Shown here: positions 30,000 through 37,120 of the stretch, piece after piece
How positions within the stretch are numbered: the first letter of the stretch is position 1
How the letters are laid out: every line of letters begins with the position of its first letter
DNA from: Candidatus Avimonas faecium
GTDB lineage: Bacteria > Bacillota > Clostridia > Oscillospirales > Acutalibacteraceae
DNA: 37,960 bases
Assembly (NCBI GenBank): GCA_904419005.1
Contig: CAJFQI010000020.1
Span: 1 to 37,960, forward strand
Direction of reading: 5' to 3'
Notes under the pieces: generated by a model
What the model was told of the DNA's origin: nothing
What the model saw: the letters and a program-made list of their open reading frames with translations, nothing else
Database searches by the model: none
Program-made: the position numbers and the translations under genes

Positions 30000-31382
30000 T
30001 TACGGCCGCTCCTCCCGCTGCTCGGGCGTGATGCGCACCAGCTCCTTGCCCATCCGCATGGTCTGCACAATATAGCGGTTGGCCGGGCAGGAAAAAGAGC
30101 AGCAGCCGCATTCTATACAGGTCATTACCCCGAGCTTTTTAAGCGAAGCGACATCGGCGTTTTTGTACGCCGAGGCGATCGCAGGCGGGACCAGGTGCAT
30201 GGGGCAGGCGTCAACGCACCGGCCGCAGCGGATGCAGACCGAGGCGGCGGGCGGGCGCGCGTCCCTCTCGTTAAAAGCGAGCAGCGCGTTGTTCTGCTTG
30301 AGGACCGGCAGGGTATCGTCCATCAGGGCCAGCCCCATCATCGGGCCGCCCATGAGCAGCTTGCGGGCCTCCTCCTTCAGCCCGCAGAATGCCAGCACGT
30401 CATGCACAGGGGTGCCGATCGTCACCCGCACGTTCTGCGGATGGGCGACCGCCGAGCCGTCCACCGTCAGCCGCTTATCCACCAGCGGCATCCCGGTCTT
30501 GAGATAGCGGGCCAGGAAGGCGGCCGTGGTGACGTTCATAACCACGCACCCCACATCGGCCGGCAGCCCGCCCTCCGGGACCCGGCGGCCGGTGCAGGCC
30601 TGGATCAGCACCTTTTCCGCCCCCTGCGGATAGCGGGCCGGCAGCGCCTTGACCCGCACCTCCCTCCCCGGCGCGGAAACGCTCCGGGCGATCTTGCCAA
30701 GCTCGGCGATGGCGGCGGGCTTGTTGCGCTCAATGGCGATAATCACCCGGGAAGCGCTCAAAAACTCCATGACCGACTGCACGCCGGAAACGATATCCCA
30801 GGAGTTTTCCATGCATTCCCGGTAGTCGGCGGTGATATACGGCTCGCACTCCGCCGCGTTGATCAGGATGGTGTCAATCGCGTCCACGTCCGGCGGGTTG
30901 AGCTTGACATGGGTGGGGAATCCCGCGCCGCCCAGGCCCACCAGCCCCGACGCGCGCACCGCCTGGAGGAAATCCTCGCGGGTGTTGACGACGGGCGGGC
31001 GCACGCTCTCGTGGATCCGGCCCTCGCCGTCCGATTCGATCACCACCGCCTGCGTTTTCCCGCCGGGCAGGAGCAGCTCGGTAATCGCCGCCACCCGGCC
31101 CGACACCCCGCTGTGGATCGGGGCGGAAACCGGCTTGCCGCTGTCCCCCACCACCTGGCCGACCGCCACCGTATCCCCCACCTTGACCGTGGGGACGCAG
31201 GGCGCGCCGATGTGCTGGGCCATGGCCAGCACGATCCGCTCCGGGGCAGGCATCCTGACCGTTTCGCATTCGGCCGTGTGCTTGCGGTGCGGGGCATGGA
31301 CCCCGCCTCGGGTACGGCTCCGCAGCGCCTGCAGAAGGCCGGAAGCCGTCCCCGCCGCGCCGTTTTTTGCCTGTGTATCCAT
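30000..31382 (-). CDS. rnfC: Rnf complex subunit C
   Basis: A 460-residue NADH- and FMN-binding soluble subunit. N-terminal barrel-sandwich domain (RMPAPERIVLAMAQHIGAPCVPTVKVGDTVAVGQVVG), SLBB-like segment (GVSGRVAAITE), Rossmann segment ASGLVGLGGAGFPTHVKL (about 143-160), INAAECEPYITADYR, GGPMMGLAL, and two [4Fe-4S] sites: CIRCGRCVDACPMHLVP and CIECGCCSFSCPANR. Length fits family. N-terminal about 33 residues before HRKHTAECE look variable. GGAGG upstream of ATG 31382; 65 bases after the Gx gene. Confidence 0.95.
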   Translation of the reverse strand: MDTQAKNGAAGTASGLLQALRSRTRGGVHAPHRKHTAECETVRMPAPERIVLAMAQHIGAPCVPTVKVGDTVAVGQVVGDSGKPVSAPIHSGVSGRVAAITELLLPGGKTQAVVIESDGEGRIHESVRPPVVNTREDFLQAVRASGLVGLGGAGFPTHVKLNPPDVDAIDTILINAAECEPYITADYRECMENSWDIVSGVQSVMEFLSASRVIIAIERNKPAAIAELGKIARSVSAPGREVRVKALPARYPQGAEKVLIQACTGRRVPEGGLPADVGCVVMNVTTAAFLARYLKTGMPLVDKRLTVDGSAVAHPQNVRVTIGTPVHDVLAFCGLKEEARKLLMGGPMMGLALMDDTLPVLKQNNALLAFNERDARPPAASVCIRCGRCVDACPMHLVPPAIASAYKNADVASLKKLGVMTCIECGCCSFSCPANRYIVQTMRMGKELVRITPEQREERP

Positions 31383-31447
31383 CGTATTCCCATGCCTTTC
31401 CTCCCCCGGCAGGCCATACCGGCCAGGGGCTGTCCGTCGGTAGTTAT

Positions 31448-31963
31448 CTATTCATCCTTATATATGTGCAGCCGCTTTAACGCGGGCAGCGTCAGGTTGA
31501 GGGTCAGCCCCGTCGCCGTCCCCGCGATCAGGGCCAGCAGGAGCAGCCAGGGGCCGTAAGCCAGCAGGGCGGGGCTGGTCAGCAGCATCGCCATGCCGAG
31601 CTGGCCGCCGTTATGCGCCACCGCGCCCAGGATGCCGATCCCCACAAAGCTGAACCGCCGGCGCAGCGCCCGCCAGGCCAGCGCCATCACCAGCGTGCTG
31701 AGGAGCCCGCCCGACAGGCTCATCAAAAAAGCCGTGCCGCCCCGCAGGAGGGCGAAGAGCGCCTTGGCCAGCGTGACCGTCAGCGCCGCGGGCAGCCCCA
31801 GCGAAGAAAGGGCCACCATGGTCGCCAGGTTGGACAGGCCGAGCTTGGCGCCGGGGACGGGCAGCACCGGCAGGAAGCCTTCCAGAAAGGAGAGCGCGAT
31901 CGCCAGCGCGCCGAGGATCCCCAGCAGGGCGGCGCGCTGCGCCGGGCGCTTCGTCGGTTCCAC
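31448..31963 (-). CDS. Gx transporter family membrane protein (heptaprenyl diphosphate synthase component I-like)
   Basis: A 171-residue five- or six-helix membrane protein. KRPAQRAALLGILGALAIALSFLEGFLPVLPVPGAKLGLSNLATMVAL matches the Gx transporter family (COG4769; PF07456), often mis-annotated as heptaprenyl diphosphate synthase subunit I. GAKLGLSNLATM and FLMSLSGGLLSTLVMAL are family segments; the architecture resembles ECF S components, so it may take up a small solute (inference). It regularly sits beside NusG_II proteins and Rnf genes in Clostridia, as here. Starts 27 bases after the NusG_II gene. Confidence 0.85.
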   Translation of the reverse strand: MEPTKRPAQRAALLGILGALAIALSFLEGFLPVLPVPGAKLGLSNLATMVALSSLGLPAALTVTLAKALFALLRGGTAFLMSLSGGLLSTLVMALAWRALRRRFSFVGIGILGAVAHNGGQLGMAMLLTSPALLAYGPWLLLLALIAGTATGLTLNLTLPALKRLHIYKDE

Positions 31964-31990
31964 TCCGCATCCTCCCGTCCTTGCCTCGTC

Positions 31991-32419
31991 TCAGCCTGCC
32001 ACGGCGTCCGCAGGCGGGGAGCCCTCCCGCCCCGCGGCCTCCTGCGTGACCAGCAGCACCACCCCGGCCGGCAGGCAGGCGGCGGTGTCCCCCGTGCGGC
32101 TCAGCCGGCCGCTGTGTACGCAGATTTGATCGGGACAGCCGCTGCTTTCAAACCAGACGGCCCCGTCCTGCACCCGGATTACCACATGGATGCCGCCGCT
32201 GCCGTCTATTTCGACCACTTCGTCCCGGGAAAGGGAAAGCTCCCGTTCCCCCTGCGGGGTGGTCAGCAGCGCCTGCCCGCCCTCCTTGGAAAAAAGGGCC
32301 GCCCCGCCAAGCAGGGCCAGGGCCGCCAGCAGCAGGCCGCCCAATAGGAGCAGGTCCCCCCGGCGCAGCCGCAGCGGCCGCTTCGGGACGTCTTCCGGTT
32401 GTGCCGCGCTCTTTTGCAC
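31991..32419 (-). CDS. NusG domain II (DUF/PF07009) membrane-anchored protein
   Basis: A 142-residue protein with one N-terminal helix (about 22-45, LLLLGGLLLAALALLGGAALF) and a small beta domain. The domain carries GERELSLSRDEVVEIDGSGGIHVVIRVQDGAVWFESSGCPDQICVHSGRLSRTGDTAACLPAGVVLLV, which is the NusG_II fold with its conserved C-P-x-x-x-C-x-x-x-G motif followed by C-L-P. Extracytoplasmic; function unknown but nearly always linked to Rnf/Gx/ApbE genes. Start is GTG 32419, with GGAGG eleven bases upstream. First gene of the rnf operon. Confidence 0.85.
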   Translation of the reverse strand: MQKSAAQPEDVPKRPLRLRRGDLLLLGGLLLAALALLGGAALFSKEGGQALLTTPQGERELSLSRDEVVEIDGSGGIHVVIRVQDGAVWFESSGCPDQICVHSGRLSRTGDTAACLPAGVVLLVTQEAAGREGSPPADAVAG

Positions 32420-32524
32420 TGGTATTTCTTCCTCCGGTTTGGTATACTGTCCACAGAAGCCGCCGGCATCGCCCGCCGCTTCCATCCGCCGGACGCGGCG
32501 GCGCGTAAGGTCGGATATGTCCCC

Positions 32525-32553
32525 ATCATAGACTATTTTTCCCAAAAAAACAA
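32525..32553 (-). promoter_or_regulatory. SigA-type promoter of the NusG_II-Gx-rnf operon
   Basis: Minus strand: TTGTTT (32553-32548), 17-base spacer, TATGAT (32530-32525). About 100 bases of leader follow to GTG 32419. The spacing is right, the -35 is moderate. Confidence 0.55.
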
Positions 32554-32599
32554 GAACCAATTCATACGCCGGATCAATTCAGAAAGGAAGGAACCCCGG

Positions 32600-33709
32600 A
32601 TGGATTTTACGTTTTACATGCCCGTACAGGTATTCAGCGGCGAAGGCTGCCTAAAGGCGGAAGGGGTGCGGCTGCGGGCCCTCGGCCGCCGCTGCGTGAT
32701 TGTCACCGGCGCCCGCGCGGCCAAGGCCAGCGGCGCGCTGGACGATGCCCTGGAAGCGCTGGCCAGGGCCGGGATTGAGGCGACGGTGTTCCCCGGCATC
32801 GGCCCGAACCCCCTGCTCTCCCAATGCCAGGCCGCCGCCTATACGGCAGAAACCTGCCGGGCGGATTTCCTGCTCGGCATCGGGGGCGGCTCGGTCATGG
32901 ACGCGGCCAAAGCCGCCGCCTGGCTGGCGCCCAACGGCTCCACCCAGGGGGCCGAGCTGATGGCCGGCAGGCTGCGCCAGCCTCCCCTGCCGCTGGCGCT
33001 GGTCGGCACCACCGCCGGCACCGGCAGCGAAGTGAGCGCCACCGCCGTCCTCACCCTTGACCGGGAGCGGCGGAAAAAAAGCGTTACCGCCCCCCAGTGC
33101 TACGCCCGGTATGTCTTTGCCGACCCCCGCTACACCCACAGCTCCAACCGGGAAACGACGGTTTGCACGGCGCTCGACGCCTTCTCCCACGCGGCGGAGG
33201 GCTGGTTCGCCCCCGGCTGCGGCAACGTGATCACCGCCTTTGGGGAGCGGGCGCTGGCCATGGTATCCGGCGGGCTGGGCTGGCTGGCGGAGCATCCCGG
33301 CCTGCCCGACGCCGGGATGCGGGAACAGCTCTATTACGGCTCCCTTTGGGCGGGGATGGTGCTCAACGCCTGCGGCACGGCCTTCCCCCACCCCTTGGGC
33401 TACATCCTGACCGAGGAGTACGGCCTGCCCCACGGCGCGGCCTGCGCCGTCTTCCTGCCCGCCTTTCTGCGCCGGGCGGAGGAATACGCCCCCGCCCGCG
33501 CCGAGCAGCTTTACCGGCTCTGCGGCGGGAGGGAACGGGTGTTCGCGCTGCTGGAGGCCCTCACCCCCCGGCCGGACGCCGCGATGACGGCGGAGCAGGT
33601 GGACGGCTACCGCGCCCGGTGGCAGGGGCTGAAAAATTTCGACCGCACCCCGGGCGGCTTCACCCCCGACGACGCGGCGGCGCTGTACACCGCCCTCTTC
33701 GTCCGGTAG
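32600..33709 (+). CDS. Iron-containing alcohol dehydrogenase
   Basis: A 369-residue group III (Fe-ADH) oxidoreductase. N-terminal Rossmann half: VIVTGARAAK, GIGPNPLLSQ, GIGGGSVMDAAKAAAW (dinucleotide-binding GGGS). Metal ligands are in DAFSHAAEGWFA (Asp and His), AFPHPLGYILTEEYGLPHGAACAVFLP (His, His). GTTAGTGSEVSATAVL is the family hallmark. Reduces an aldehyde or oxidises an alcohol or polyol using NAD(P)H; substrate unknown. GGAAGGAA upstream of ATG 32600. It is transcribed divergently from the rnf operon. Ends with a GC-rich inverted repeat. Confidence 0.93.
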   Translation: MDFTFYMPVQVFSGEGCLKAEGVRLRALGRRCVIVTGARAAKASGALDDALEALARAGIEATVFPGIGPNPLLSQCQAAAYTAETCRADFLLGIGGGSVMDAAKAAAWLAPNGSTQGAELMAGRLRQPPLPLALVGTTAGTGSEVSATAVLTLDRERRKKSVTAPQCYARYVFADPRYTHSSNRETTVCTALDAFSHAAEGWFAPGCGNVITAFGERALAMVSGGLGWLAEHPGLPDAGMREQLYYGSLWAGMVLNACGTAFPHPLGYILTEEYGLPHGAACAVFLPAFLRRAEEYAPARAEQLYRLCGGRERVFALLEALTPRPDAAMTAEQVDGYRARWQGLKNFDRTPGGFTPDDAAALYTALFVR

Positions 33710-33738
33710 CGCCGGGGGAGCCGCCCCTCCCCCCGGCG
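33710..33738 (+). terminator. Possible terminator of the alcohol dehydrogenase gene
   Basis: CGCCGGGGG (33710-33718) pairs with CCCCCGGCG (33730-33738), 11-base loop, directly after the stop codon. No proper T-run follows, so moderate support only. Confidence 0.5.
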
Positions 33739-33754
33739 GAGCGGGATTTGCCTC

Positions 33755-33783
33755 TTGCCCGGCGGACGGGCGCATGGTATAAT
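33755..33783 (+). promoter_or_regulatory. SigA-type promoter of the ACT-domain gene
   Basis: TTGCCC (33755-33760), 17-base spacer, TATAAT (33778-33783); 90 bases before the ATG at 33874. Confidence 0.75.
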
Positions 33784-33873
33784 GGCGGTAGAAAAGGGCG
33801 GAAGCCGGCGCCCTGCCGGGAAGGGCGGGACGCGCGCCGCTCCGCTGAAAACAGCGATAAGGGGGACTCCGGT

Positions 33874-34191
33874 ATGTTCATCAAACAGCTTTCGATCTTC
33901 GTAGAAAACAAATCCGGCCGTCTGGCGGAAATCACCGCGATTATCGCCAAGGCGGGGATCGACATCCGCGCCCTTTCGGTAGCCGACACCACCAATTTCG
34001 GCATCCTCCGGCTGATCGTTGACAAGCCGGATGAGGCGGAGGCCGCGCTGAAGGCCGCCGGCCTGACCGTTTCCCTGACCAGCGTGATCGCCATCGGCAT
34101 CCCCGACCGGCCGGGCGGGTTTGCCGCCGCGGCGAAGGCTTTGGCCGATGCGGAAATCGGAATTTTTCAGCATCGCTTTAGCCTCGTCTAA
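33874..34191 (+). pseudogene. ACT-domain protein, 3' end replaced at the junction
   Basis: Residues 1-97 are a good double ACT-domain protein (COG4747-type, normally about 140 residues): IKQLSIFVENKSGRLAEITAIIAKAGIDIRALSVADT is ACT 1, with the second beginning SLTSVIAIGIPDRPGGFAAAAKALADAEIGI. After residue 97 the frame runs into unrelated sequence (FQHRFSLV) and stops. ACT domains bind amino acids and regulate metabolism or transcription; this class is of unknown ligand. GGGGGA precedes the ATG. The truncation coincides with the composition break, so I treat it as an incomplete gene rather than a short natural protein. Confidence 0.85.
34147..34165. other. Junction between two genomes' sequences (chimera point)
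   Basis: In this stretch the bases read as the ACT protein (A-D-A-E-I-G-I, plus strand) and as the AraC protein (S-D-F-R-I, minus strand) up to the break. Left of it GC content is high (roughly 65 percent by eye); right of it roughly 45-48 percent, with AT-richer codons. Both genes lose homology here. No integrase, insertion sequence or target duplication is visible. Confidence 0.75.
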
Positions 34192-34893
34192 TTGTACGGC
34201 GAGTTTATATTCGACAGGCGTCAGCCCCAGTTCTTGTTTAAATTTATGGCAAAGATGGCTGTACGATACCGAAATTTTTTCGGCAAGATCCGTGATTTTG
34301 AATGCAGTATTATAATAGCAATCTATATATTTTTTGGCATAGCCCACGATGGAGGAATACTGGTTGTTTTCTTTGGGGGAGGGCTGCAGATTGATTTCCG
34401 TATAGCGGACGAGGATCGCCAAAAAATTCATCAGATAGGCAAACGTGAATTTTTCGCATTGGCTCGTCGAAGCGTTCATCTCTCCGTACATTTTATTGAA
34501 AAGTTCGGATATTCTGTTAAAGTGTTCTTCCAAAAAATCGATGCGGAACACTTGATCCGACCTGTTTTCTTCGCGGTCGGAAAAGGTATTTGCATTTGAA
34601 AAAAAGATGTTTTCAAGCATTACGACATAATATTCCACGGGCTTTTTTCCGCTAAGTTGTTTTTCGGTGTGCAGAATATTTCCGTTGATCAAAAGGATCG
34701 TTCCCCGCGTCATCGGATAGGAGCCTTGCAGCGTATCCAATGAACCGTATCCGTTGACGACATAGATAATTTCCGACGCCGTATGGGAGTGCATATAAGA
34801 GGAAAAATCATCCTCATATTTTGTATAGGAAACGGAAATGATATGGGGGATCACGTCGAATTGATTTTTGTTTACAGCGATTCGATGGTGCAT
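34147..34893 (-). pseudogene. AraC-family regulator, C-terminal helix-turn-helix lost at the junction
   Basis: Residues 1-249 (down to about base 34147) are an AraC/XylS regulator. The N-terminal cupin-type ligand domain has MHSHTASEIIYVVNGYGSL, a hallmark of sugar-responsive members, and the first helix-turn-helix is at about residues 200-245 (FKITDLAEKISVSYSHLCHKFKQELG). The second helix-turn-helix and the family signature near the C-terminus are missing because the sequence changes after S-D-F-R-I. The frame then stays open through antisense of the ACT and dehydrogenase genes to a stop at 33607, which is not natural protein. AGGAGG precedes the ATG at 34893. Divergent from the glycosidase-like gene it probably controls. 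Confidence 0.85.
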
Positions 34894-34911
34894 GCGGCCT
34901 TCCTCCTAAAG

Positions 34912-34933
34912 CGATTCTATTATAGCCGAATCG
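34912..34933. promoter_or_regulatory. Inverted repeat flanking the araC -10, candidate operator
   Basis: CGATTC (34912-34917) and GAATCG (34928-34933) flank the -10 element of the AraC-gene promoter. Position suits autorepression or activation; six-base arms only, so tentative. Confidence 0.4.
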
Positions 34934-34948
34934 GCCGCGCTTTGTCAA
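34919..34948 (-). promoter_or_regulatory. Consensus SigA promoter of the AraC-type gene
   Basis: Minus strand: TTGACA (34948-34943), 18-base spacer, TATAAT (34924-34919). Both hexamers are perfect; the start codon is 26 bases further on. Confidence 0.85.
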
Positions 34949-34998
34949 TATTTTTGCAGAATACAGCAGAAAAATAATAAAAGTGTGCACAATCATTA

Positions 34999-35027
34999 TA
35001 GATTTTGCCAGTTTAGTCGTATATAAT
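34999..35027 (+). promoter_or_regulatory. Candidate promoter of the glycosidase-like gene, weak -35
   Basis: TAGATT (34999-35004), 17-base spacer, perfect TATAAT (35022-35027), about 34 bases before the ATG. A poor -35 with good -10 fits a promoter that depends on an AraC-type activator. Confidence 0.5.
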
Positions 35028-35060
35028 GGACGCAAGAAGGAAAACGTAAGGCGGGAGAAT

Positions 35061-37097
35061 ATGCGCAGAAAAGACGTACATTTCAACTTCGGCGATTTTG
35101 TGAATTGCTTGCGTATTGCCATCGTTCCGGGGCATTACGAACAACAGCGCATCGATGCGACGATCGGTTTTTGTAAGAAATATAACTTTTCAAACGTAAT
35201 GCTGTTTATCAATGCCGAAGAATATAACCGAGGGCACATGACTGCAGAAGAAGCCCGCCCGTGGGTCGCATGTATAAAAAGGGCCAAGAGTGCATTGGAG
35301 GAGAACGGTATTTCCGTCAGTCTGAATCCTTGGATGGAGATAGGGCATCTCGATCGCGGCCGTACCTTAAAGGAAGGCCAGGATTTTCAGACGATGGTCG
35401 ATTTAAACGGGAAGGCCGCCTCGATGGTCGCTTGTCCGCTGGATCCAAATTGGCAGGGATATTTTCGGGAATTTTATACATATCTGCTGAAAGAGATCGA
35501 ACCGGAGATCGTGTGGATCGAAGACGATTTTCGTTTTCATAATCACGGAGATTTAGAGTACGGCGGCTGCTTCTGCCCTATTCATATGCGCGAATACAAC
35601 GGCAGGCTGGGTACGGATTATACCCGCGAAGAATTTGTGGAAAAAGTTTTTGCACAAGGGAAAGCGTCAAAAGAAAGGATCTGTTGGTTGGACACGCAGA
35701 GAGAGTCCATGAATAAAACGGCCGGTTTTTTCGGAGAGATCGTGCGCGAGGCAAGCCCGAATACTAAAGTGGGACTGATGTCTTCCACGGCAGCTAAGCA
35801 TTGCTCGGAAGGAAGAGATTGGCGCGCCGTACATAAAGGGCTCAGCGGTACGGGGATCAAAATCGACAGGATCCATTTGCCATGCTATATCGAGTGCGGC
35901 GGAAAGGAATATTATACGCAGTTCAATTCTACCAGCATGATCGTCAGGGCCTTTTTAGAGGATGATGTTTTGGTCTATCCGGAATTGGAAAACGCCGCCT
36001 TTTCTCCCTTTTGCAAGAGTCCGCGGTTTCTGCGCTTTCAGCTTGAATCGTCGATACCGCTGGTCATCAGCGGCATGACTTACGATATTTTTGATTTTAC
36101 CGGCAACGGGCCGATAGAGGCCTTTGGATATGGGCAGGAAATCAGAAATTTGTATCCGTATATGAGAGCGGTGCAGAAGTTGGGACTGCAATTTTCACGG
36201 ATGCGCGGCATGGTTCTGCCCGTCAGCGAAAAAGCTTGCTATTACAAAGAAGATGTCCGTACATGGCAGGAACTGCATCCCGACGAGTTCGATTTTGCGG
36301 GATTGGTCGGCGGATTGGGATTGAATTACTGCCTGCGCGCCGACAAAGGGATAAAAGACGCATTTGTCGCCTTGACGGGCGACGCATCGTCTGCCTTTGA
36401 CGATGAAGAGCTTGCAAGACTCTTTGCGGAAAATTTTGTTTTTGCCGACGGAAAAACGGTGCTTTTGCTGCAAGAACGGGGGCTGCTTCGCTTGATCGGG
36501 GCGAGGCAAGCGGAAATGCTGAAAAGCGATACGGGCAGACAATCGTATGAGCAGCTGGATGTCGAGATCATGCAGGGATGCGCGATAAATGGATGGCGTG
36601 CGAGCGCCCAGGCAAAAGCCGGGGATTATGTTCGCATAGAATATGAAAATTCTGAAAATTTAAAAGTATATACCCGTTTGTATGATCATTGCGAGGAGTA
36701 TGTGGGCAAGGGAGTGGTCGCCGGGAAAACATTCGCCGTTTGGCCGTACGTTCTGCACGGACAGCAATACGAGCAATACAATCTCATGCGCCGCGCTGTG
36801 CTGTCGGATATCCTGTTTGCATGTGAAAAGATACAGGTGATTTCCGCGGAGGAAGGCGTTTTTCCCTACCTGTTTGAAACGGATGGCCAGTATGTACTGA
36901 TTTTGGTCAATGCGACGGTGGATTCATTTGCAGATATCCGTTTTAAAGTAAAGGGCGTCGATTTTACGGGGATATCTTTGCTCGACAGAAGGACGGGGCG
37001 CGCTGAAAAAGCGAAGTTCAGCAGGCAGGGTGCGGAGGTCAAGATCGATCAGGCATTCGAATATTTATCAACACATACGCTGTTGTTAAATAAATAA
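35061..37097 (+). CDS. Glycosidase-like TIM-barrel protein, probably clan GH-A related
   Basis: A 678-residue cytoplasmic protein (no signal peptide). The N-terminal half looks like a TIM barrel: FCKKYNFSNVMLFINAEEYNRGH, ISVSLNPWMEIGHLDRGRTL, EPEIVWIEDDFRFHNHG (residues about 148-164; Glu154 is a candidate acid/base), and VYPELENAAFSPF (Glu308 or 310 a candidate nucleophile). The middle (about 380-580) resembles the trimerisation/Rossmann-like domain of GH42-type enzymes (ELARLFAENFVFADGKTVLLLQERGL), followed by a small beta domain. I think of GH42/GH164-like families but cannot assign one. Start ATG 35061 chosen for GGGAG ahead. It is divergent from the AraC gene and 23 bases before the lipoprotein. 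Confidence 0.65.
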   Translation: MRRKDVHFNFGDFVNCLRIAIVPGHYEQQRIDATIGFCKKYNFSNVMLFINAEEYNRGHMTAEEARPWVACIKRAKSALEENGISVSLNPWMEIGHLDRGRTLKEGQDFQTMVDLNGKAASMVACPLDPNWQGYFREFYTYLLKEIEPEIVWIEDDFRFHNHGDLEYGGCFCPIHMREYNGRLGTDYTREEFVEKVFAQGKASKERICWLDTQRESMNKTAGFFGEIVREASPNTKVGLMSSTAAKHCSEGRDWRAVHKGLSGTGIKIDRIHLPCYIECGGKEYYTQFNSTSMIVRAFLEDDVLVYPELENAAFSPFCKSPRFLRFQLESSIPLVISGMTYDIFDFTGNGPIEAFGYGQEIRNLYPYMRAVQKLGLQFSRMRGMVLPVSEKACYYKEDVRTWQELHPDEFDFAGLVGGLGLNYCLRADKGIKDAFVALTGDASSAFDDEELARLFAENFVFADGKTVLLLQERGLLRLIGARQAEMLKSDTGRQSYEQLDVEIMQGCAINGWRASAQAKAGDYVRIEYENSENLKVYTRLYDHCEEYVGKGVVAGKTFAVWPYVLHGQQYEQYNLMRRAVLSDILFACEKIQVISAEEGVFPYLFETDGQYVLILVNATVDSFADIRFKVKGVDFTGISLLDRRTGRAEKAKFSRQGAEVKIDQAFEYLSTHTLLLNK

Positions 37098-37120
37098 ATT
37101 TATTTTTTCGGGAGGAAAAA

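Noticed and set aside
33607-34146. C-terminal extension of the AraC open frame beyond residue 249
   Set aside because: It is antisense of the ACT and dehydrogenase genes, which are clearly coding on the plus strand; the extension results from the junction.
34100-34300. Mobile element as cause of the composition break
   Set aside because: No transposase, integrase, terminal repeats or target duplication near the junction; a simple join explains it better.
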